Positions 17,989 to 27,440 of a stretch of DNA of 64,000 nucleotides are shown in pieces. How positions within the stretch are numbered: the stretch's first letter is position 1; the number at the start of each line of letters is the position of its first letter. The stretch is from positions 59,245 to 123,244 of the forward strand of contig NZ_JAPJZH010000015.1 of the NCBI RefSeq assembly GCF_027889715.1. The letters run 5' to 3'. The position numbers and the translations under genes are program-made. Source of the DNA: Allohoeflea poritis (GTDB lineage Bacteria; Pseudomonadota; Alphaproteobacteria; Rhizobiales; Rhizobiaceae). A model generated the notes under the pieces. That model was not told the origin of the DNA, made no database searches, and saw nothing but the letters and a program-made list of their open reading frames with translations.

Positions 17989-18510
17989 TTATGACGGAAG
18001 CTGCTTTTGAAGACGCCGCGCTCGTGCCGACAGCGCCTTTCGATCTGAGCGCAACGCCTCATCCAGAACTCCACGTGCACGGGCGCTTTCAATGCGCCCG
18101 TCCCGTGCCAGGTCGACGATTCCCTGAAGGGAGCAGGCCGCGACGATATTGGAGCGGTTTTGAATATTGGCCGAAAGGATCTCACAAAGCTTGTCTGCCT
18201 GCTGATCGGTCAACGGCAGGCAAACCAGGATCTTGGGAAGCTGTTCGCCGATCTCCCACTGCCTCAGTTGTTCCAGACGGTCGAGCAGCGCGTCGGCGAA
18301 TGGATCGAAGAGCGATGATCGGTCCTGCGCGATCTGCATCAATGCATGGGATGTATGCGCGACGACCGCCGCATCCTCGTCGTCGAGCAAACCGATGAGC
18401 GCGCCGAGAAGCTCAGGATCACCCTTGACCAGATCGGCAACGGCACCCGCCGCGCCAGCAACACGGCGATCGCCCTCCTTCAGGCGATCGCGCAAGATTT
18501 GTGCTGTCAC
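17989..18510 (-). CDS. HEAT/ARM-like protein coupled to clpA
   Basis: A 173-residue all-alpha protein built of HEAT-like units (LLGALIGLLDDEDAAVVAHTSHALMQIA around residues 34-60, ADKLCEILSANIQNRSNIVAACSLQGIVDLA around 105-135). No catalytic motif, signal peptide or membrane segment is present. Its GTG start (18508-18510) overlaps the clpA stop by one base (TAGTG), so it is almost certainly translationally coupled to clpA. By position it could be an adaptor, an inhibitor or an unrelated passenger. I do not recognise a named family. Confidence 0.75.
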   Translation of the reverse strand: MTAQILRDRLKEGDRRVAGAAGAVADLVKGDPELLGALIGLLDDEDAAVVAHTSHALMQIAQDRSSLFDPFADALLDRLEQLRQWEIGEQLPKILVCLPLTDQQADKLCEILSANIQNRSNIVAACSLQGIVDLARDGRIESARARGVLDEALRSDRKALSARARRLQKQLPS

Positions 18511-21002
18511 TATTTCTTCCGCGGAACTTTCGGAACGGTCCCGCCGCGCGGTTTCTGTGGCTCACTCTTGTTCTCTGTCGCTCGGCCATTGGATTTCTTT
18601 GTGCCTTCGGCAGCTTGCGAAGCGGCACCGTCATCCTTGGCTTTCGCGGTGGCGGGCTTTCGCTTGGCAGCGGTTTCCTTGCGTGGCTTTGCCGGCGCCT
18701 TGTCCGGGATCGCCTCCAGCTTGAGGCCCGGCTTGCCATCTGCATCGGGCGCCACCGTCACCTTCACGGTTCCGCCCTTCTTGAGTTTGCCGAACAGAAC
18801 CTCGTCGGCGAGCCGCTTCTTGACGTGCTCCTGGATGACCCGCGCAAGCGGCCGCGCGCCCATGCGCTCGTCATAGCCCTTGTCGGCAAGCCATGCCACA
18901 GCGTCCTTCGACAGATCGAAAGTAACGCCACGTTCGGCGAGCTGCGCTTCAAGCTGCATGACGAATTTCTGGACAACCTGGTGGATGACCGGCGTCGGCA
19001 GCGAACCGAACGGTATGATCGCGTCGAGCCGGTTGCGGAACTCCGGGGAGAACATCCGGTTGATGGCCTCGACGTCGTCGCCCTCGCGTTTCGAGGAACC
19101 GAAACCGATTGCCGGCTTGGCGAGATCCGCCGCGCCCGCATTGGTCGTCATGATCAGGATGACATTGCGGAAATCGATCTGCTTGCCGTTGTGGTCCGTC
19201 AGCTTGCCGTGGTCCATGACCTGCAAGAGGATATTGAAAAGGTCCGGATGCGCCTTCTCGATCTCGTCGAGCAGCAGCACGCAATGCGGATGCTGATCGA
19301 CGCCGTCGGTCAGGAGGCCGCCCTGGTCGAATCCGACATATCCGGGCGGTGCGCCGAGCAGCCGCGAAACGGTGTGGCGCTCCATATACTCGGACATGTC
19401 GAAACGCAGCAGTTCGACACCAAGGGAGCTTGCGAGCTGACGTGCGACCTCGGTCTTGCCGACACCGGTCGGGCCGGAGAACAGGTAGCTGCCGATCGGC
19501 TTGTCCGGTTCGCGCAGTCCGGCGCGTGCCAGCTTGATCGCCGATGCCAGGGCTTCGATCGCGTTGTCCTGACCGTAGACGACGCGGCGCAGTTCCTTGT
19601 CGAGATTGGCAAGAACCTGCTTGTCATCCTTCGACACCGATTTCGGCGGAATACGCGCCATCGTCGCGACCGTTTCCTCGATCTCCTTTTCGGTGATCGT
19701 CTTGCGGCGCTTGCTTTCCTCGACGAGCATCTGCGACGCGCCGGTCTCATCGATCACATCGATCGCCTTGTCCGGCAGCTTGCGGTCGTTGATATAGCGG
19801 GCCGACAGCTCAACGGCGGAGGTAATCGCCTCGTTGCTGTATTTGACCTTGTGGTAGTCCTCGTAATAGGGCTTCAGGCCTTTCAGGATCTCCACGGCGT
19901 CGTCGATGGTCGGCTCGTTGATATCGATCTTCTGGAAGCGGCGAACCAGCGCCCTGTCCTTCTCGAAGAACTGCCTGAATTCCTTGTAGGTGGTTGATCC
20001 GATACAGCGGATCGTTCCGGATGACAGGGCCGGTTTCAGAAGATTGGAGGCATCCATCGCGCCGCCCGAAGTCGCGCCCGCGCCGATGACCGTATGGATC
20101 TCGTCGATGAAGAGCACCGCGCCCTCCATTTCCTCGAGTTCCTTGACCACCTGCTTCAAACGTTCCTCGAAATCACCGCGATAGCGGGTTCCGGCCAGCA
20201 GCGCGCCCATGTCGAGCGCATAAATCGTCGCATCGAGCAGCACCTCCGGCACATCGCTATTGATGATGCGCCGCGCCAGCCCTTCCGCGATTGCCGTCTT
20301 GCCGACGCCGGGATCGCCGACATAAAGCGGGTTGTTCTTCGAACGCCGGCACAGAACCTGTATCGTCCGGTTTACCTCGTCGGTACGCCCGATCAGCGGA
20401 TCGACCTTACCGTCGGCGGCCTTCTGGTTGAGATTGACGCAATAGGCGCTCAGCGCGTCCTGGTTCTTGGGCTTGCCGCCATCCTCACTCTCGCTCGGCG
20501 CCGACGGGCTGTCCGAATCGGACTCTTCGGCTCCGCGCACCGGCCTGCTTTCCGAAACGCCGGGCCGTTTGGCGATGCCGTGCGAAATGAAATTGACCGC
20601 ATCGTAACGGGTCATTTCCTGCTCCTGCAGGAAATAGGCGGCATGGCTCTCGCGCTCGGCGAAGATAGCCACCAGAACATTGGCGCCCGTCACCTCGTCA
20701 CGGCCGGAGGATTGAACGTGTATGACCGCGCGCTGAATGACGCGCTGGAAGCCGGAAGTCGGCTTGGAGTCCTCGTCATAGCCGGTGACGAGATTGTGCA
20801 GTTCATTGTCGATATATTCGGTTACTGTCGAACGAAGCGCGTCGAGATCAACGCCGCACGCGCGCATCACCGCCGCCGCATCGGAATCGTCCATCAGCGC
20901 CAGCAGCAAATGCTCCAGCGTCGCATATTCGTGATGGCGGTCATTGGCAAAGGTCAGTGCCTGATGCAGCGCTTTTTCGAGGCTGTTGGAGAATGTCGGC
21001 AC
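18510..21002 (-). CDS. clpA: ATP-dependent Clp protease ATP-binding subunit ClpA
   Basis: Hexameric AAA+ unfoldase that feeds ClpP, directed by ClpS to N-degron substrates. 830 residues. The N-domain (about 1-150) starts SNSLEKALHQALTFAND. AAA-1 has Walker A GDPGVGKTAIAEG and Walker B VLFIDEIHT; AAA-2 has GPTGVGKTEVARQ and VLLLDEIEKAH. There is no long middle domain, which separates it from ClpB. The C-terminal tail after about residue 745 is a Lys/Ala/Pro-rich extension longer than in E. coli ClpA. It starts ten bases after clpS; the HEAT-like gene is attached behind it. Confidence 0.97.
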   Translation of the reverse strand: MPTFSNSLEKALHQALTFANDRHHEYATLEHLLLALMDDSDAAAVMRACGVDLDALRSTVTEYIDNELHNLVTGYDEDSKPTSGFQRVIQRAVIHVQSSGRDEVTGANVLVAIFAERESHAAYFLQEQEMTRYDAVNFISHGIAKRPGVSESRPVRGAEESDSDSPSAPSESEDGGKPKNQDALSAYCVNLNQKAADGKVDPLIGRTDEVNRTIQVLCRRSKNNPLYVGDPGVGKTAIAEGLARRIINSDVPEVLLDATIYALDMGALLAGTRYRGDFEERLKQVVKELEEMEGAVLFIDEIHTVIGAGATSGGAMDASNLLKPALSSGTIRCIGSTTYKEFRQFFEKDRALVRRFQKIDINEPTIDDAVEILKGLKPYYEDYHKVKYSNEAITSAVELSARYINDRKLPDKAIDVIDETGASQMLVEESKRRKTITEKEIEETVATMARIPPKSVSKDDKQVLANLDKELRRVVYGQDNAIEALASAIKLARAGLREPDKPIGSYLFSGPTGVGKTEVARQLASSLGVELLRFDMSEYMERHTVSRLLGAPPGYVGFDQGGLLTDGVDQHPHCVLLLDEIEKAHPDLFNILLQVMDHGKLTDHNGKQIDFRNVILIMTTNAGAADLAKPAIGFGSSKREGDDVEAINRMFSPEFRNRLDAIIPFGSLPTPVIHQVVQKFVMQLEAQLAERGVTFDLSKDAVAWLADKGYDERMGARPLARVIQEHVKKRLADEVLFGKLKKGGTVKVTVAPDADGKPGLKLEAIPDKAPAKPRKETAAKRKPATAKAKDDGAASQAAEGTKKSNGRATENKSEPQKPRGGTVPKVPRKK

Positions 21003-21012
21003 GGCTATATCC

Positions 21013-21387
21013 TCATTTCTTTTCCATCACGCATTGCAGCGGGTGCTGGTTCTGACGCGAGAAGTCCATCACCTGTGTGACTTTGGTTTCCGCGACCTCA
21101 TAAGTAAAGACTCCGCACTCGCCCACACCGTGATTGTGAACATGCAGCATTATTCGCGTGGCAGCCTCCCGGTCCTTCTGGAAGAATCGCTCCAGCACAT
21201 GGACGACAAATTCCATCGGGGTGTAATCGTCATTCAGAAGCAGCACACGGTACAGACTCGGTTTCTTCAGCTTCTTTTGCGTGCGCGTAATAACCGAGAT
21301 ACCGTTTCCGGCTCCATTGCCGTCGGCATCACCGCCATTGTCGTCTTCATCGCCGCTCATCGTTGCCCATAAAGGCTTCAATGCCAT
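21013..21387 (-). CDS. clpS: ATP-dependent Clp protease adaptor ClpS
   Basis: Recognises N-degron substrates and delivers them to ClpA. The core [17 protein letters not shown] holds the Asn-Asp substrate pocket; it is followed by VLERFF, the histidine-containing [20 protein letters not shown] segment and the C-terminal CVMEKK. A flexible acidic/Gly-rich N-terminal region precedes the core. The ATG at 21387 has AGGGGA five bases before it; the longer frame to 21408 lacks a ribosome-binding site. First gene of the clpS-clpA-HEAT unit. The regulatory region upstream has no operator I can name. Confidence 0.95.
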   Translation of the reverse strand: MALKPLWATMSGDEDDNGGDADGNGAGNGISVITRTQKKLKKPSLYRVLLLNDDYTPMEFVVHVLERFFQKDREAATRIMLHVHNHGVGECGVFTYEVAETKVTQVMDFSRQNQHPLQCVMEKK

Positions 21388-21611
21388 TATTCCCCTGTCC
21401 TGACTCACCCTTGTTTCGCGCTGATCTTGATACAGTCACGATCCGTTTTCCAGTCTACTCTAATCTATACCGAATTTGTGCAATTTTAAGCCCCGGACGG
21501 CGGCTCGCTTTGGCAGGCTGTCACTCTATTACATAGGCATGAAATTCCGTCAGCCCAGAGGCACCCGGGTCAAAATTTGATGATGTCTGCAAAACGCCTC
21601 ATGCACGGCAC

Positions 21612-21640
21612 AAAAAACCCGGCTGCCGAAGGCCGCCGGG
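21612..21640 (-). terminator. Rho-independent terminator of the phasin gene
   Basis: On the minus strand a GC-rich hairpin (CCCGGC at 21618-21623 with GCCGGG at 21635-21640, plus an inner GCC/GGC pair) is followed by six T (complement of 21612-21617). It lies 40 bases beyond the phasin stop. Confidence 0.8.
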
Positions 21641-21680
21641 TCGGATCGTCCCGCAACTGGCTGAAACCAGTCGATTAAAG

Positions 21681-22034
21681 TCAGGAACCCTTCTTGGCAG
21701 CCGGAGCCGGTGCCGGAGCAGCGACAGCAGCTTCGTACGGCTTGTAAGCATTGCGCGCCGCATCGGCGTAGATTTCGCTCATCTTCGTTGCCTGGGCAAC
21801 AAAGCCTTCATAGCTGTTCTTGGCATATTCGCTCTGAATCTCGAATGCCTTTTCAAGCGTCTTGGCGCCGAAGAGCTGCTCGATCACGGCAGCATTTTCC
21901 TCGTAGGACTTCTTGGAATAGTCGGACGCTTCCGTCGTCAGCGTCTGCATGCCCTGAGCCATGGCAGAATAGCTTTTGAGCATGTTTTCCATGGCGTCCT
22001 TGCCGTACTTGCTCGCATCATCAAAGGAGAACAT
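21681..22034 (-). CDS. Phasin family protein
   Basis: A 117-residue amphipathic, mostly helical protein of the phasin family that coats polyhydroxyalkanoate granules. Typical features are the N-terminal FDDASKYGKDAMENMLKS, the FGAKTLEKAFEIQSEYAKN segment around residues 55-73, YEGFVAQATKMSEIYAD, and a low-complexity Ala/Pro tail ending AAKKGS. Such Ala/Pro/Lys tails are seen in rhizobial phasins. It is monocistronic with its own terminator, and two copies of a TGC-rich repeat lie 78-122 bases upstream, as expected for control by the PHA-responsive repressor PhaR. No phaC or phaR gene is in the window. Confidence 0.9.
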   Translation of the reverse strand: MFSFDDASKYGKDAMENMLKSYSAMAQGMQTLTTEASDYSKKSYEENAAVIEQLFGAKTLEKAFEIQSEYAKNSYEGFVAQATKMSEIYADAARNAYKPYEAAVAAPAPAPAAKKGS

Positions 22035-22111
22035 CTGGATATCCTATTGTTCGGTGGGGTCTGAACGCATTCGCGAAACGGGGCACTGCCCCGATATACG
22101 CCCGGATAATA

Positions 22112-22156
22112 TGTGCACTGCAGCAGAAAGTCAATCGAATCTTGTGCATTGCAGCA
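22112..22156. promoter_or_regulatory. Repeated PhaR-like operator upstream of the phasin gene
   Basis: TGTGCACTGCAGCA (22112-22125) and TGTGCATTGCAGCA (22143-22156) match at 13 of 14 bases and are spaced 31 bases start to start, about three helical turns. PhaR repressors bind TGC/GCA-rich sites before phasin genes. The assignment to PhaR is inference. Confidence 0.6.
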
Positions 22157-22302
22157 ATACTAAAATCCGCCGGCAGCACCGGCGCCGGCTGAAAGATTTC
22201 AGCAACCATAAACGGATTGGTAACGCAGTCTGCCTACACTTCTCCGAAATTCGGGGTCAGGTGATCCCTCATTCGTGCTTGCGTAATTGATGGGACTGTA
22301 AC

Positions 22303-23727
22303 GTGTACAGAGCTTCCTTCGGCAGCTTCGGCTCCGTCCAGACAAAAAACAGCCTGGCAAAAACAATAAGACTGCTTGCGGCGGCATTGCTTGTTATCGT
22401 GGCAGGCGCGAGCGGCGCCGCGGCCAATCCCAAATATGCCGGTTTCGTCATCGATGCCAAGACAGGCAAGACGCTCTACGCATCGAATGCCAATTCGCTT
22501 CGCTATCCCGCTTCGCTGACCAAGATGATGACGCTCTACATGGTGTTCGAGGCCCTCGACAGCGGACGTATTTCGAAGAAAACGCGCATTCGGGTTTCAA
22601 AGAACGCCGCAGCCGAACCGCCGTCCAAGCTGGGCCTGAAGCCTGGCCAGACCATTTCGGTTGAACAGGCCATCTACGCTCTGGTCACGAAGTCCGCGAA
22701 TGACGCATCAACTGCCGTCGCGGAACATCTCGGCGGCTCGGAGAGCGGTTTTGCCAGGCAGATGACAACCAAGGCCAGGGCTTTGGGCATGAAGAGGACG
22801 ACATTCAGGAACGCCCACGGCCTGCCCAACTCCGGCCAGAAAACCACCGCACGCGACATGGCGCGGCTCGGCCTCGCCCTGCGGGAGCATTTTCCGCATC
22901 ACTATCATTATTTCTCGACCCGTTCTTTCAAATACGGCAAGACCCGCTTCGGCAACCACAACCGGCTGCTCGGCACCGTGTCAGGGGTCGACGGCATCAA
23001 GACCGGCTATACGCGCGCGTCCGGCTTCAACCTTGTCAGCTCCGTGCGCAAGGATGGTCGCAGCATTGTCGCCGTCGTGATGGGCGGCAAGAGCGGCGCC
23101 AGCCGCAACAAGCATATGACGGACCTGATTTCGCGTTACCTCAAAAAGGCATCGCGCAAGGGTGGCGGCAATCTCATTGCAAAAGGGCCGGCGACGACCC
23201 GCATCGTGCTTCCCAAGAAGGGTCCTGTTCCGAAGTTCCGCGATGTGACGGAAGTCCGGGTTGCGATGGCCTATGCCAAGCCGCAGAAGACATCCAGCTT
23301 CCCCATTCCCCTCGACAAGCCTGTGGTCGGCAAGGATGCCTTGATCGCAAGCCTGAACAAGCAACGTTCCGTTGTGGCGCCCGTGCCGCGTCCAAAGGAA
23401 CCGGTCGGCGCGCAGGCAGATATCGCGCAGACATCGTCTTCCACCGTTGATGCGGTAACCACATCCAGCACGGGTCAGCCTTCCGGCTGGGTCGTACAGA
23501 TCGGGGCAACACCGACGCGGCAGGCCGCCGAGCAACTGCTCGCGGAAGCCAAGGCCAAAACCGGCGGCATGATCAACAGCGCACAGCCCTTCACGATCGT
23601 GACGCATCGTGACGGCGAACAGCTTCACCGTGCCCGGTTTGCCGGCTTTGATGGCAAGTCCCATGCATGGAAAGCCTGTAAGGCACTCAAGAAAAAGGGC
23701 TATGGCTGCTGGGCTACACAGCAGTAA
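22303..23727 (+). CDS. D-alanyl-D-alanine carboxypeptidase with SPOR domain
   Basis: A periplasmic low-molecular-mass penicillin-binding protein (474 residues) that trims the terminal D-Ala of peptidoglycan stems. The three serine-transpeptidase motifs are intact: SLTK (residues 71-74), SAN (131-133) and KTG (233-235). The N-terminus holds a signal or anchor segment (about 20-42). After the peptidase S11 domain comes a Pro/Ser-rich linker and a C-terminal SPOR domain (about 392-472, WVVQIGATPTRQAAEQLL), which binds denuded glycan at the division site. The start is GTG at 22303; a later start is possible because 20 residues precede the hydrophobic stretch. This domain layout is common in rhizobia. 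Confidence 0.93.
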   Translation: MYRASFGSFGSVQTKNSLAKTIRLLAAALLVIVAGASGAAANPKYAGFVIDAKTGKTLYASNANSLRYPASLTKMMTLYMVFEALDSGRISKKTRIRVSKNAAAEPPSKLGLKPGQTISVEQAIYALVTKSANDASTAVAEHLGGSESGFARQMTTKARALGMKRTTFRNAHGLPNSGQKTTARDMARLGLALREHFPHHYHYFSTRSFKYGKTRFGNHNRLLGTVSGVDGIKTGYTRASGFNLVSSVRKDGRSIVAVVMGGKSGASRNKHMTDLISRYLKKASRKGGGNLIAKGPATTRIVLPKKGPVPKFRDVTEVRVAMAYAKPQKTSSFPIPLDKPVVGKDALIASLNKQRSVVAPVPRPKEPVGAQADIAQTSSSTVDAVTTSSTGQPSGWVVQIGATPTRQAAEQLLAEAKAKTGGMINSAQPFTIVTHRDGEQLHRARFAGFDGKSHAWKACKALKKKGYGCWATQQ

Positions 23728-23795
23728 CCGAGTTGGTAAAGATGCGACGGCCAGTCCCGGCGCATCCTCGAATTGTATTGAGTATTGAGGACTGA

Positions 23796-24488
23796 CTAAT
23801 GTCGACGCAACAGCACATCTTTGGCCTCGTTAATACGGGCCGCCAGAAAAACCGAACCACCGGTATCGGGATGAACGCGCTTCATCAGGCGGCGATGCGC
23901 CTCGCGGATCTGCGCCTCGGAGGCACCAGCCGCAAGACCAAGGATCTCGTAAGCCTCCTCCTCAGTCATGGAGCCAGAAGCTGGCGCGGCGCCCAACCCG
24001 TCGTCCGGGTCCGCCTCAAAGCCGTCACGCCAAGCGGGAGCACGGCGGTCAAGATACGCCTCTAGGACCTGCACACTCTCCGGATCGCCCCGCAATTCGG
24101 TGTGCAGAAGCATGAGGTCGCTTTCGCTGAGCGCATCGAGTTCGCGCCCTTCGAACTGACCTGCCAGCACAAGCCCGTTCATCGCTCCACTGTCCAGATC
24201 GAGTTCCATCTCAAGCGCTGCGGTTCGCACCCGCGATGTCTGACGGGCACTGCGTGTGGCGCGTGACCTTGCACGCGCCCTGCCAAAAAGGGCAGCCGCA
24301 AGTCCGAACAGACCCAGCGAAATGCCGGTGCGTCCAAGCAGGATGAACGCGACACCCAGTATCGTCAGAAGGACCGGGATGAAATAGCGCAGCACAACGG
24401 CAAGCCGTCGTGGATTCATGTGCACGAACAGCGCCGCTGATCCGGCCAGCAGCAATGCCGCCAGAACGATATAGAACAGGATAAACAC
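23796..24488 (-). CDS. Membrane-anchored J-domain protein
   Basis: A 230-residue protein with N-terminal hydrophobic segments (residues about 2-22 and 36-68), a basic cytoplasmic stretch, a middle acidic part, and a C-terminal J domain (about 177-230) with the HPD tripeptide in RVHPDTGG. J domains stimulate DnaK ATPase, so it probably recruits DnaK to the membrane. The middle region (EGRELDALSESDLMLLH) has the pattern seen in other alphaproteobacterial DnaJ-like membrane proteins related to TIM14. The GTG start abuts the stop of the VWA gene (TAG then GTG), so the two are translationally coupled. Confidence 0.85.
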   Translation of the reverse strand: MFILFYIVLAALLLAGSAALFVHMNPRRLAVVLRYFIPVLLTILGVAFILLGRTGISLGLFGLAAALFGRARARSRATRSARQTSRVRTAALEMELDLDSGAMNGLVLAGQFEGRELDALSESDLMLLHTELRGDPESVQVLEAYLDRRAPAWRDGFEADPDDGLGAAPASGSMTEEEAYEILGLAAGASEAQIREAHRRLMKRVHPDTGGSVFLAARINEAKDVLLRRH

Positions 24489-25235
24489 CTATTTGCCGCC
24501 CTTCCCTCCGGAAAGCTGTTCCAGCAGCAGGCGCGACTCACGGCTTTTATCCTGCTGCAAGGCGGTCATTCCTCCCGAGGCATAGACAGCGACGGCTTTG
24601 AGAAGATTGAGGAGCGCGCCGGCCGCATTGCCATCGAATCGCAGATATGCACCGCCCGAAAGGCGCGCGATCTCGCGAAATGCCGTCTGCGCGGCAGCAT
24701 CGCCGCCTTCCTGGAACATGAAACACGGCACCTTGCGCATACCCAGTTCACCGGCCAGCTGGCACAGCTTGTCGATATTCTCCTCCATGGCGTCACCGAT
24801 GAACACAAGCGCGCTGACCGGCTTGCGGACTGTTTCGTCACGCGCATGCTTCAGGACCTTGGCGATCTGCGTATGACCGCCGCGACAGTCGATCCGCACC
24901 ATGAGGTCGCGAAGCTGGGTGGTGTCTGCGACCCATTTGGAGGCCCTGCACTCGCCAAAGCCGCGAAAATAGACCAGTTGAACGTTGAGACCGCCTGCCC
25001 GACCCACGGCATTGAACATTTCGCCCTGCAGCATGCACGCCGCGTCCCAGGTCGGCTGCCGGCTCATTGTGGCATCAAGCGCGAAGATCAACCGCCCGCC
25101 GCCGCCATCGACGGGTTTGGCGATGGTGCGTGCAGCATTCAGGAAATCGGCGATGTCCGTTTTTGACGATTGCGCATCGCCACCCGGCACGACCGGTTTC
25201 GAACCGCCCTTGTCCGTAATGTCGCGACCTGGCAT
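24489..25235 (-). CDS. VWA domain protein
   Basis: A 248-residue cytoplasmic protein with a von Willebrand factor A fold from about residue 45. The metal-ion-dependent adhesion site is recognisable as DATMSRQ (DxTxS form of the usual DxSxS), with a later Thr in GGHTQIAKVL and Asp in IGDAMEEN. No signal peptide is seen. Its stop touches the start of the J-domain gene, so the two form a unit. Their pairing suggests that VWA-mediated protein contacts and DnaK recruitment act together, but the process is unknown. Confidence 0.85.
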   Translation of the reverse strand: MPGRDITDKGGSKPVVPGGDAQSSKTDIADFLNAARTIAKPVDGGGGRLIFALDATMSRQPTWDAACMLQGEMFNAVGRAGGLNVQLVYFRGFGECRASKWVADTTQLRDLMVRIDCRGGHTQIAKVLKHARDETVRKPVSALVFIGDAMEENIDKLCQLAGELGMRKVPCFMFQEGGDAAAQTAFREIARLSGGAYLRFDGNAAGALLNLLKAVAVYASGGMTALQQDKSRESRLLLEQLSGGKGGK

Positions 25236-25349
25236 CGCGTGACTCCCTGAAAACAGTATCGCTGTGCGCCGCGATACATCGGCTTACACAAATCTAGAGC
25301 GAGATGTGTTCAAATTGAAGCACTTGGAGACGAAAAGCTGCCGGGACCG

Positions 25350-25787
25350 CTAAAGCAGACCGAGATCGGCAAGTTCGCGCCGAAGCTCCGGTGGTAGTGC
25401 CAAAATCCCCGAATCGCCGGCGGTAAGGTCGGCAGGCGCGTCCTTCACGCTCAGATAGCGCCAGCCCTGAAACGCCCGTCGCGGCTGCCAGACGGTCGGG
25501 ATAAGACGGGGTTCGAGCACGATGCGGCAGCGCGAGATTCCGGCCGGATCGGTGAACGGCCGGATTTCCTGAATATACTGACGTACCTGGATATTGCCCT
25601 TTATGACCCAGTAAAGGGATCCGCCATCCAGCAGTTCGTCGGCCCGCTTGGGAACCATGCGGGTCGTATGAAACTGGATAACCTCGACACCGCGGCTCTT
25701 CTTGTCGGCAAGGCCGAAATCGATCGAGGCCTGCAGGTCCTCGACACTGTCGACGCCGACACACAGTTTCACGAGATTAAGGATCAT
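25350..25787 (-). CDS. DUF1489 family protein
   Basis: A 145-residue cytoplasmic protein characteristic of Alphaproteobacteria. Conserved features include the N-terminal LNLVKLCVGVDSVEDL, the segment QFHTTRMVPKRADELLDGGSLYWVIKG around residues 39-65, RCRIVLEP and a WQPRRAFQGWRYL motif near 100-112. The function of the family is not known, and nothing in the neighbours (a VWA gene 115 bases downstream, sdaA upstream on the same strand) defines one. Start is ATG at 25787. Confidence 0.88.
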   Translation of the reverse strand: MILNLVKLCVGVDSVEDLQASIDFGLADKKSRGVEVIQFHTTRMVPKRADELLDGGSLYWVIKGNIQVRQYIQEIRPFTDPAGISRCRIVLEPRLIPTVWQPRRAFQGWRYLSVKDAPADLTAGDSGILALPPELRRELADLGLL

Positions 25788-25860
25788 GCCTCTGAGGTAT
25801 AGGTCTGACGCCGCGCGTCAAGCCCGGGACGACGATGTCCACAAATCCGGGTGCTTGCCG

Positions 25861-27261
25861 TCAGCACTCCACGACATTGACCGCAAGCCCGCCTTCGCTC
25901 GTTTCCTTGTAGCGCTCGTTCATGTCGAGGCCGGTCTGGCGCATGGTCTCGACGCAGGCATCGAGCGGCACGAAATGCTGTCCGTCGCCCTTCAGCGCCA
26001 GGGATGCGGCGGTCACCGCCTTGACGGCGCCAAGCGCGTTGCGCTCGATGCATGGCACCTGGACGAGCCCGGCGACGGGATCGCAAGTCATGCCGAGGTG
26101 ATGCTCCAGCGCGATCTCCGCAGCATTCTCGATCTGCTCCGGCGACCCGCCCATCACGGCCGCAAGCCCCGCCGCCGCCATCGCCGAGGCCGAACCGACC
26201 TCGCCCTGGCAACCGACCTCGGCCCCGGAAATGGACGCATTGTGCTTGATGATGCCGCCGATGGCGGCCGCCGTCAGCAGGAAATCGCGGATGCCCGCGG
26301 CGTCGGCACCGTCATGGAACTGCGTGAAATACTGGACCGTCGCAGGAATCACGCCCGCCGCGCCATTCGTCGGAGCCGTGACGATCCGGCCTCCGGCCGC
26401 GTTTTCCTCATTGACGGCCATGGCATAGACGCTGAGCCAGTCATTGGCCAGCAACGGATTGGCCTTGTTCTGCTTCCACTCGTCCTGCAGCTTGTGGTGG
26501 ATGTCCCTCGCGCGCCGGCGAACATTGAGGCCGCCTGGCATGACGCCATCCTGCTGCAGGCCCCGCTCTATGCAGCCATGCATCGCCGACCAGATCGCGT
26601 CGAGCCTCTGATCAAGGTCGGCGCGCTTCATGTGGGTTTCCTCATTTGCGCGCTTCATCTCGGCGATGGAGAGGCCCGACTCCTTGGCCATGACCAGCAT
26701 TTCGGCGGCGTTATGAAAAGGGTATGGAACGCCGGCTTCGACCGGCGTCTCCGCCGCGCCCTTCATCGCTTCCAGTTCCAGCTCGGTCACCACGAAACCG
26801 CCGCCGATGGAGTAATAGATACGCCGCAACAACAGACGGTCATCCGCATCATAGGCGCTGAATGTCATGCCGTTGGCATGCCCGGGAAGCGGGTTCTTGC
26901 GGTCGAAGATCAGATCCGTTTCAGGGTCGAATTCATAGGCCGGATGACCGGCCGGGGTAACTTTCCGCTCGGCCTCGACACCGGCGATAATGCCGTCCAT
27001 CGCATCCGGATCGACCGTATCGGGTTCATGTCCCATCAGGCCAAGAATAACCGCACGGCCGGTACCATGCCCGATCCCGGTAAAGGCAAGCGAGCCATGC
27101 AGGCTGACCTCCAGCCGGCTCACGCTGTAACCGGCCGGCCGCGGCCAGTCGCCATTCAGTATGTCATCAAGGAACCGCGCGGCCGCAACCATCGGCCCCA
27201 TCGTATGGGAACTCGACGGGCCGATACCGATCTTGAAGACGTCGAAAACGGAAAGGAACAT
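25861..27261 (-). CDS. sdaA: L-serine ammonia-lyase, iron-sulfur type
   Basis: Deaminates L-serine to pyruvate with a 4Fe-4S cluster. The single chain (466 residues) contains both the beta domain, with the [13 protein letters not shown] motif at about residues 10-22, and the alpha domain, with [31 protein letters not shown] and [18 protein letters not shown] carrying the cluster Cys residues. The ATG at 27261 gives the usual family start [12 protein letters not shown]; a GTG at 27276 would add five residues. Upstream, two GTGCAC half-sites at 27305 and 27322 could be an operator. The gene looks monocistronic and may be served by the SUF products at 44-51 kb. Confidence 0.95.
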   Translation of the reverse strand: MFLSVFDVFKIGIGPSSSHTMGPMVAAARFLDDILNGDWPRPAGYSVSRLEVSLHGSLAFTGIGHGTGRAVILGLMGHEPDTVDPDAMDGIIAGVEAERKVTPAGHPAYEFDPETDLIFDRKNPLPGHANGMTFSAYDADDRLLLRRIYYSIGGGFVVTELELEAMKGAAETPVEAGVPYPFHNAAEMLVMAKESGLSIAEMKRANEETHMKRADLDQRLDAIWSAMHGCIERGLQQDGVMPGGLNVRRRARDIHHKLQDEWKQNKANPLLANDWLSVYAMAVNEENAAGGRIVTAPTNGAAGVIPATVQYFTQFHDGADAAGIRDFLLTAAAIGGIIKHNASISGAEVGCQGEVGSASAMAAAGLAAVMGGSPEQIENAAEIALEHHLGMTCDPVAGLVQVPCIERNALGAVKAVTAASLALKGDGQHFVPLDACVETMRQTGLDMNERYKETSEGGLAVNVVEC

Positions 27262-27384
27262 GCTCTGCGCATCCACTTGTCGCCACGAGGTTTCACTACT
27301 TTACGTGCACAATCGCCGCCCGTGCACCTGCACGCCGACATCCAGTTGATTGCGCGCGACACGGCGCGGATATCTATACAAACA

Positions 27385-27415
27385 AAAACAGCGCGGGAGG
27401 ACCCCACGCTGTTTT
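27385..27415 (-). terminator. Terminator downstream of the small membrane protein gene
   Basis: AAAACAGCG (27385-27393) pairs with CGCTGTTTT (27407-27415), with a further GGG/CCC inner pairing. On the minus strand the hairpin is followed by a short T run. It lies 26 bases past the stop of the 33-residue ORF. Confidence 0.7.
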
Positions 27416-27440
27416 CAAAACCTTGGTGTGTAATTCCGGC

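Noticed and set aside
18501..19997. 498-codon plus-strand open frame over clpA
   Set aside because: It is a shadow of clpA on the opposite strand, with no protein family pattern, a result of high GC content.
23741..23766. Hairpin GATGCG/CGCATC after the DD-carboxypeptidase gene
   Set aside because: The stem is short with a long loop and no T run follows, so it is not a convincing terminator.
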